Below are positions 58,502 through 64,000 of a DNA stretch of 64,000 bases, piece by piece (within the stretch, counting starts at the first letter, position 1; each line of letters begins with the position of its first letter). The position numbers were made by a program, and so were the translations under genes. Origin of the DNA: Eurosta solidaginis (Eukaryota; Arthropoda; Insecta; Diptera; Tephritidae); NCBI RefSeq assembly GCF_040869045.1, contig NC_090322.1, positions 272,020,662 through 272,084,661 of the forward strand, in the 5' to 3' direction. The notes beneath the pieces are model-generated. The model saw only the letters and a program-made list of their open reading frames with translations, was not told the origin of the DNA and made no database searches.

Positions 58502-58801
58502 TCACTTCTCATTGCTAAATTGCATCAATGTTGCTTGAGCCTGTTTCACTACACGGCAGTGTGGTAGTGGGAGCAAAATATAGTGTGTGCCTCCGGAGCA
58601 AGGCGAGTACTTGCCATTCTTAGTTGGCTTACAAAAAGTGCCTTGGATGGGCAGAATTGGACGAATACGCAACTGTAATAACCGTCGGAGGTCAATTGTT
58701 GGAGATGGTGTTAAAGTGACCATGCTGTCAACTGAGTAACCCAAAAGGAACAGAAGAAATAGCTGACATAGATAAGACGGCAGCTGGAACAAACCATTGT
58801 C
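58502..58801 (-). CDS. Candidate exon for a small secreted protein (hypothetical)
   Basis: An open frame of 99 codons on the minus strand, less AT-rich than its neighbours and ending in TGA. It starts with no ATG: the in-frame TAG at 58802-58804 is followed by DNGLFQLPSYLCQLFLLFLL, a strongly hydrophobic stretch like a signal peptide, then GYSVDS. The downstream part has a spaced cysteine set (FCKPTKNGKYSPC, then HC 14 residues on). The first internal ATG is at 58721-58723 and would lose the hydrophobic part. A pyrimidine-rich tract precedes TGCTAG at about 58802-58845, so the frame could open after a splice acceptor with the first Met in an upstream exon. I do not recognise the protein, and chance openness is a real alternative. 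Confidence 0.22.
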   Translation of the reverse strand, partial: DNGLFQLPSYLCQLFLLFLLGYSVDSMVTLTPSPTIDLRRLLQLRIRPILPIQGTFCKPTKNGKYSPCSGGTHYILLPLPHCRVVKQAQATLMQFSNEK

Positions 58802-58804
58802 CTA

Positions 58805-59420
58805 GCAGTTGACCGCTTTCGTGAAAGTAGGAAATAGAAAATAAGCTTTGAGAAGAGGCTAGATGAGCCACTGAGTCTGGGCTAAAAAAATAGACTAAAA
58901 ACGTTATATGTTATGCTGAATATGTATTACGCATATCTGAGGAACGAAATGTTCCCAAAAATATGGAAGAAGCAGCAGCTAGTATTTATTGGCATTCCCA
59001 AAAGGAACACGATCTTGGAATCAGCATGCCGGGCGTAGTCGCGAAAGGGTTAACTTATTTGGATAAAACTTTGCTTAAAGGTAATAAACTTCGTTCGAAA
59101 CTCTTTCTTTAGATGCTGTAGCTTAGGTCGCTTTTACAACCACAATTTGTTTTTAATAGAGAACTTAATTTTGTCATGTGCGTCCATTCGAAAACACCAA
59201 AAACATGATTGTGTTGGAAATAATCCAGCTACAATAACAAAATTTCATGTGCAAGTGTATATACTAACCCATAATTTATACTTTTTTTAAATTTTTAAAA
59301 AGAGGTGTCTGACTGCGCACTTCTCAATTCAATTTGTCAAAATGTCATTGGCCATAAATAAGAGCGGTTTGAGTTGTCATCACAAAGCTCGGCGAAATTA
59401 TTTCCCTTCTCATAAGAATG
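58805..59420. other. Unassigned spacer
   Basis: No feature recognised before the SINE at 59421. Confidence 0.3.
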
Positions 59421-59783
59421 AAAAAAAAAACAAAATGTAAGGCGCTATAACCTCCGAAGAGATCTAAGGCCGAGCTTCTCTTCCAATTTGCGTCGTGCTC
59501 CTCTACTTTTCCCTACAAATTGGCCGGGCGGGACCTACATGTTTCATGCTGACTCCGAACGACATCTGCAAGGCAGATGAGTTTTCACTGAGAGCTTTTC
59601 ATGGCAGAAATACACCCGGAGCGCTTGCCAAACACTGCCGAGGGGCGACTCCGCTTAGAAAAATTTTCTTCTAATTGAGAAACCTTATTTCTAAAATTTT
59701 GATGTTGCTTTGCCCGGGGTGTGAACCCAGGGCATACGGTGTGGTAGGCGGAGCACGCTACCATCACATCACGGTGGCCGCCG
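59421..59783 (-). mobile_element. tRNA-derived SINE, copy 3
   Basis: Near full length and very close to copy 2. The minus-strand head is GGCGGCCACCGTGATGTGAT, followed by GGTAGCGTGCTCCGCC and a box B of GGGTTCACACCCC with two altered bases. The tail at the left is A-rich on the plus strand. A clear target duplication was not found. It sits at the left edge of periodic element copy H. Confidence 0.9.
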
Positions 59784-59784
59784 G

Positions 59785-60737
59785 TGGGTCTGGAAAAAAT
59801 AAAAAAATCGGCAACCGCCCATTATTATATAAAAGGTTTTTAACAGGGATTTAGGAGAATGAAACAGGCAATATCTTTGCCAAAAGACAACTTTACATCA
59901 ATGAATAACTAAAAAAAATTTTAGAAATGGGCGTGACACCGCCGCTTTTTTACAAAATCTATTTTTTAAGTTTCCAGAGCCGAAATCCGAGGACCAGTTG
60001 ATGTACATTGACAAAATTCCTTATAACCTTAAACTATTAAGTTGAAGAAAATGCCACGCCCACGTTTATATAAAAGAGGCTTAAAAGCCAGAGGTCGAAT
60101 ATAATAGGCTATACCTTTGGGCAATATATCTGCCATTTTACTTCTTAAGAGTATTTACAGCGAAAAAATGCATTAATAAAAAATTTTTTAAAATAGGGGT
60201 TGCCCGCCCCTTTTTTGAGGGTATCTTAGGCGAAGAGGAATTTACGTATCCTGAAAAAACTCGGTACACTTATTTCCTTTATAAAGGGGTATATTTCCAA
60301 TTAATTCGACTAACAAACATGCCCACTTTTTATAATATTTAAATAAAATATATATAAGGCGCGATACCCTCGGAAAAGATTATAGGCCGAGTTTCTCTTC
60401 TAATTTGCGTCGTGGTCCTTTTAATTTTTCCTACAAATTGGCGGGACGAGCCCTGCATATTTTATGCGGACTCTTAATGGCAGAAGTACACTCGAGAGTG
60501 TTTGCCAAACACTAACGAGGGGCGACCCCCCTTAGAAAAATTTTCTTCTAATTGAAAAGCCATATTTCTGAAATTTTGATGTTGCTTTGCCCGGGGCGAG
60601 AACCCAGGATCTTCGGCGTGGTGGGCGGTGCACGCCATATAATATTTAGTGACAAGAAAACTGAGGCAAAATGAGCTGTACCATAGAAACTCTCAGCTGA
60701 GTATTTCAGCTTCGGTTACACCCGAACTTAAACCCAC
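59785..60737 (+). repeat. Periodic element copy H, left part (second subfamily)
   Basis: Matches the copy C body: AAATCGG...CCGCCC, ATATAAAAGG, GGGCGTGACACC at about 59930, GCCACGCCCACG at about 60053 and the terminal hairpin GCTTCGGTTACACCCGAACT at 60708-60727. The 5' end is missing. It is interrupted by a SINE (60342-60637) and, just before its 3' end, by a piggyBac element. The last bases of the copy, TACCTACTTGTTGTT, continue at 62731-62745. Confidence 0.8.
60342..60637 (-). mobile_element. tRNA-derived SINE, copy 4, truncated
   Basis: Flanked by TATAATATTTA at 60331-60341 and 60638-60648, an 11-bp target duplication. It lacks the first part of the tRNA head (ends at GGCGGTGCACGCC) and has an internal deletion where copies 2 and 3 read GAACGGCATCTGCAA. 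A 5'-truncated insertion into periodic element H. Confidence 0.88.
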
Positions 60738-60756
60738 TTAACCCTTTCGAACTTGT

Positions 60757-60775
60757 TGGTACACCGTATGTACCA
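60757..60775. repeat. Left subterminal palindrome of piggyBac element
   Basis: TGGTACA, five-base spacer, TGTACCA: a 7-bp inverted repeat 5 bases inside the left terminal repeat. Similar GGTAC/GTACC words recur at 60865 and 61089-61108. Confidence 0.8.
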
Positions 60776-61146
60776 CTAAATGTGTATATTGGATTAAATC
60801 CTCAAAATCACACTCAAACTGAATAAAAAATGCACCAAAGCAGGCTTTTTAGTTTGTCTAAAGGTACATATAAAAATGAAATAATTTTCTCCTGTGCAGT
60901 ACGCTCAGTTTTGAGTTAAATATTGAAAGGTTCGGACACGTGTTTGTTTTTTGAATGATAATCTTAAAAAAAAAGTTGTAACTGCCAAACAAAAGATTTT
61001 GATGGAAGATATTTATTTTATTTACAAACTTTAGCATATTTAGTGAAACATTTATATGGATTTGCTTGAGTTTGTGGAGTTTCAGTGAGCTGGTACTTAT
61101 ATGTACCAGTAGTATTTTATACAAAGAAATTCCATCTCGAAAAAAC

Positions 61147-61407
61147 TGAGCTCAGACAAAATCACCGAACTGTTGATTAATGAAATACTTGATTCGGATG
61201 ACGACGATACAGGCACTGATTTTTTATGATGATAATTATTTGCCAAAATTGGGTTCGCACGGCGAAGAATCTGGTTTCCCTTCATCGTCCGATAGTGAGC
61301 TATCAGATTTTGAAAGCATTATAGCACCGAACGTGGGATCAAATTTAGCACAAGACAATAATGAGAATTACATCCCATCAGACTTTAGGTTCTGGTCTTC
61401 TCTTTGA
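61147..61407 (+). pseudogene. piggyBac transposase, acidic N-terminal region
   Basis: The plus strand gives LINEILDSDDDDTGTDFL and, after a frameshift, GFPSSSDSELSDFESIIAPN: an Asp/Ser-rich acidic leader as is usual before the transposase core. No start codon in frame with both parts. Confidence 0.65.
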
Positions 61408-61649
61408 GAAAATTCCATACCTATACATATCATAAGTGATTGCCGTGGACGTAAATTCCTCTAAATTCTTTGCCCTTTCAAAATTTTTCAAAAGATGTTT
61501 CCTCGAGGCCTGTGCATGTATATCACACAATGTACAAATGAGCCCATTTCTCAGTTTCAAACCGCAAAAAAAAAGATCAAATATAGTAAAGACTAATACA
61601 AATTATGCCGGCCTCTATGTTCGTTATGTCTTATAACAAGCTTCCGACT

Positions 61650-62115
61650 TGGTCAAAACATCCTTGAATAGGGAATGCTATTATCAAGACTGCAATTTCT
61701 CGTGACCGCTATAAATTTTAGGAATCAAAATTATATTTTTCATTTTCTCAGAAACCAACTGATTGCAGTAGAACTTATTACATCGACGATGTTGTGGAGT
61801 ATTTGAAAAGTGCATTTCAAAAATACCGGCAGGATAAGGTTAGGTAGAGAACAGATGAATATTTGGCAAATTTTAAAGGAAGATCATCCTTAAAACAATA
61901 TATGCCACTCAAATCAGTAAAACGTGGAATAAAAATGTGGCTGCGATGTGATTCTGAGACGGAATACATATAGGATTTCAATATATACAACGAAAGAAAA
62001 CAAAATCAATACGATGGAACTTTAGGCGAACGTGTGGTTAAAGTTTTAGTTAGTACAATTAAAGAAAAATATAAAAAATTTACCACCAACAAACGAAAAA
62101 TGGGAAAGAAATGAG
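61650..62115 (+). pseudogene. piggyBac transposase core fragment
   Basis: Near 61655-61725 LPTWSKHP and AISRDRYKF match the conserved SRxRF motif that opens the core. After a frameshift, one frame (61761-62115) reads YYIDDVVEYLKSAFQKYRQD, LKQYMPLKSVKRGIKMWLRC, DFNIYNERKQ and DGTLGERVVKVL, with TAG stops at 61845-61847 and 61971-61973. MPLKxVKRGIKxW is a hallmark of the family just before a catalytic aspartate region. Later catalytic residues are missing through deletion. Confidence 0.88.
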
Positions 62116-62224
62116 TCCTCGTTCAGGGTCAGCCCATCTGGACACTAATATAAGGTATTAAAACTGCAGCCGTACGCGGATCCCAATCACCAAGCCGTTT
62201 ATTTCAACGAAAAAAGGGAGCTAG

Positions 62225-62379
62225 GCAAGGTATCCTTGCATTTACCAATTCCTATTGAGACTCGAAAAGGTTGCGCAAAGTGTGCGCAGGGCAAAACACA
62301 AACCAGAACAAAACAAACACAGCAATGTAATATATCATTTTGCAAGATGTGCTTCGCAAAATGTCATACTCAAAAATAA
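62225..62379 (+). pseudogene. piggyBac transposase C-terminal cysteine-rich domain
   Basis: One open stretch ending TAA at 62377-62379 reads ETRKGCAKCAQGKTQTRT and QQCNISFCKMCFAKCHTQK. The pattern Cx2C...Cx4Cx2Cx3CH fits the zinc-binding cysteine-rich domain that binds element ends and targets the protein to chromatin in this superfamily. All metal-binding residues seem intact although the core is broken. Confidence 0.85.
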
Positions 62380-62537
62380 ATTAGATTCATACATACTTTT
62401 CGAAATTTAAGAATTGTGTGTTTACTTTTAAACATTTTTCTTCGAAGTAATATACTTTTTTATAAATTTTTATTTTTTCCAATAAATTATCCATCAATAT
62501 GAAAATTTTTTATTATTATTTGTACATTGAGAACTTC

Positions 62538-62556
62538 TGGTACAAATCTTGTACCA
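62538..62556. repeat. Right subterminal palindrome of piggyBac element
   Basis: TGGTACAA, three-base spacer, TTGTACCA: a perfect 8-bp inverted repeat. A second one, CTGGTGGTACAATGTTGTAC plus CAG, follows at about 62568-62590. They mirror the left-side palindromes. Confidence 0.85.
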
Positions 62557-62730
62557 CACAATAGTACTGGTGGTACAATGTTGTACCAGTCCCCCCAGCC
62601 GCCCCCCCCCCCTCAACATAAAAATTTGAAATTTTTGAATGCCAATAATCTAAATATCCATATCTTAATTACTTGAAACTAATTAAATTATATTTTCTTA
62701 ACAGGCTGAATGCCGGTTCGAAAGGGTTAA

Positions 62731-62745
62731 GTACCTACTTGTTGT
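62731..62745 (+). repeat. Displaced 3' end of periodic element H
   Basis: GTACCTACTTGTTGTT resembles the family end (C/T)TTACTTGTTTT and continues the sequence broken at 60737, showing that piggyBac landed within the element's last 20 or so bases. Confidence 0.65.
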
Positions 62746-64000
62746 TTTTTATTTACAATTTATGAAATAAAATAAGGTAAAGACATGCCCAAAAAATTCT
62801 TTCAGAAAAAATATTTTTAAGTAAGATTGCCTCAAAGCTTTATATATACATATATTTATATAATTGTATTTAGCTGTAGAATAACAAAAATTCTTCCGCA
62901 CTTTGTAGCCAAAACCTACATATGAGTAAATGAATCTTTAAGAACTTGAAAACGCACTTAAATATAAAAGACATTGTTGAAGACTCAAAGTCAGTACCCA
63001 CATCCGGCCATTATAAATACACATTTAAGCAAGGAAGTCTAAGATCAATACAAAATCATATAAACCAAGTACAAATAGAAGCCAAAAGTAATTAGTAACA
63101 TTTCTTATAAAATATTGATATGACTTAATACCCACCAATCACCGAGAAGCAATATAAATATCCTGCGGCTACACCAAAACATGCGGGCTGTGTGTGTACT
63201 CTTATAACGGTAACAGCAATAATATAAATTTCAAATTTAGCTACATAAAAACATTTGCACTTACAAAAAATAATAAACTCTTTACCCACAAAAACAATAA
63301 TAATAGCAAGTTAATACAAATATGTATATATGTATATAAGTAGATGTATACGTACGTGGATATAAGAAAACATGTACACTTTGCTAGTACAACAACAACA
63401 GCAACATCCTTATTATCCCTCGATTGTCATTATATAGCTTTTCTAAAAGTTGTTTTGTTCGGTTTTTATTGTCATTATCGTTAGTGTCGAAGTCGCTGCC
63501 TGTCAACTCTTGTTTATATACACACAAAAACAAGAAGACTCGATGCCACGAAAAGCAATCTCATTTTAGCCACCACCCAACTACCTTGTTTTGTTTTTCG
63601 CAATATCGACGACCTATCCAACACACACACCATTGTTTATTTCGCTTTTTTCCTTTCCATGCTCCACTTGCCAATGTTAACCTCAACCTCATCCGTGTGT
63701 GCAAAATTTTTTTCTTCTAATTTTTGTTATACATTTTACGCACCAAAAATACTTTTTCCCCTATTTCATGACTTAACTGGAATTTGTTTCTCTCTAGGCT
63801 TAATTTCCACCATGACTGGAAATAGAAAAAAAATTTCACAGGAAAAATGGTACTCTCACTACTCACATTAGCATTTAGGGGAGCGGCAATACTCTTCCAG
63901 TCTCCAATGCTAAACGGCGCACGTGCACTACTTCCATTTAAGTATGCGGTAACATACCTTTTCGCGATTTGTTCTTTTTTTTTCGTAAAAAAAGCCTGCT
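62746..64000. other. Unassigned AT-rich end of window
   Basis: No gene recognised. CAACAACAACAGCAAC lies near 63391, and plus-strand frames of 98 and 70 codons at 63424-63871 are low-complexity and have no motif. Confidence 0.3.

Larger units (their letters stand above)
60738..62730 (+). mobile_element. piggyBac-like DNA transposon with TTAA duplication
   Basis: TTAA lies at 60738-60741 and 62727-62730. The ends are CCCTTTCGAAC (60742-60752) and the exact complement GTTCGAAAGGG (62716-62726). Subterminal palindromes flank both sides. The interior, about 2 kb, contains transposase pieces in plus orientation with recognisable piggyBac motifs but stops and deletions. Superfamily identity is firm from TTAA, end sequence and protein motifs. 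The element can no longer make transposase but its ends may still be recognised. Confidence 0.95.

Overview
The window looks like an intergenic or intronic block of a higher-fly (Diptera, probably acalyptrate and tephritid-like) genome. The grounds are an insect-type tRNA-Trp(CCA) gene, AT-rich DNA full of TACATATGTA-type words, and a mix of Ty3/gypsy, RNase H-bearing LINE, tRNA-derived SINE, piggyBac and foldback elements typical of such flies. The species call is inference. I found no intact protein-coding host gene. The only well-supported host gene is the tRNA at 50296-50367 (minus). A weak candidate exon for a small secreted protein lies at 58502-58801 (minus).

The dominant component is one family of non-coding periodic elements. 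It begins TATACTCAGTTGAGCAGAGC and ends in a GTTCGG/CCGAAC hairpin followed by ACTTGTTT. Plus-strand copies lie at 1-2980 (start cut by the window edge), 2981-4674, 18538-20495 and 47026-50005; a minus-strand copy lies at 52863-54798. A second subfamily is at 6488-7892 with a partial repeat at 8590-8942, and a broken copy runs from 59785 to about 62743. A degenerate copy is at 36612-37752. Their bodies carry GC boxes (CCACGCCC, then GGGCGTGG) alternating in orientation about every 150 bp. The long copies also hold an array of about 129-bp units varying from 2 to about 12 units.

Region by region: 1-9000 is periodic elements plus a CTCG/CGAG-rich patch. 9100-10140 is a decayed LINE and a SINE. 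12440-16015 is a nest of inverted-repeat elements, including a hAT-like MITE with an 8-bp target duplication. 16010-17007 is a LINE reverse-transcriptase end. 22386-23850 is a broken gypsy pol. 28050-35545 holds three LINE remnants. 37803-41466 is a complete-ended LTR retrotransposon lacking most of pol, followed by a related solo LTR and another LINE. 44880-50005 is a foldback-like element, simple repeats and a long periodic element. After the tRNA come LINE scraps and the minus-strand periodic element. 56316-57690 has two LINE 3' segments and a short-period satellite with a strand switch. 59421-62743 is a layered insertion: a periodic element containing a SINE and a piggyBac element with intact TTAA and terminal repeats but a dead transposase.

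The parts do not form a pathway. They form a stratified record of insertions, and several relations (nesting, target duplications, shared frame, shared ends) can be read directly from the sequence. All family names rest on motifs seen by eye; no search was run.
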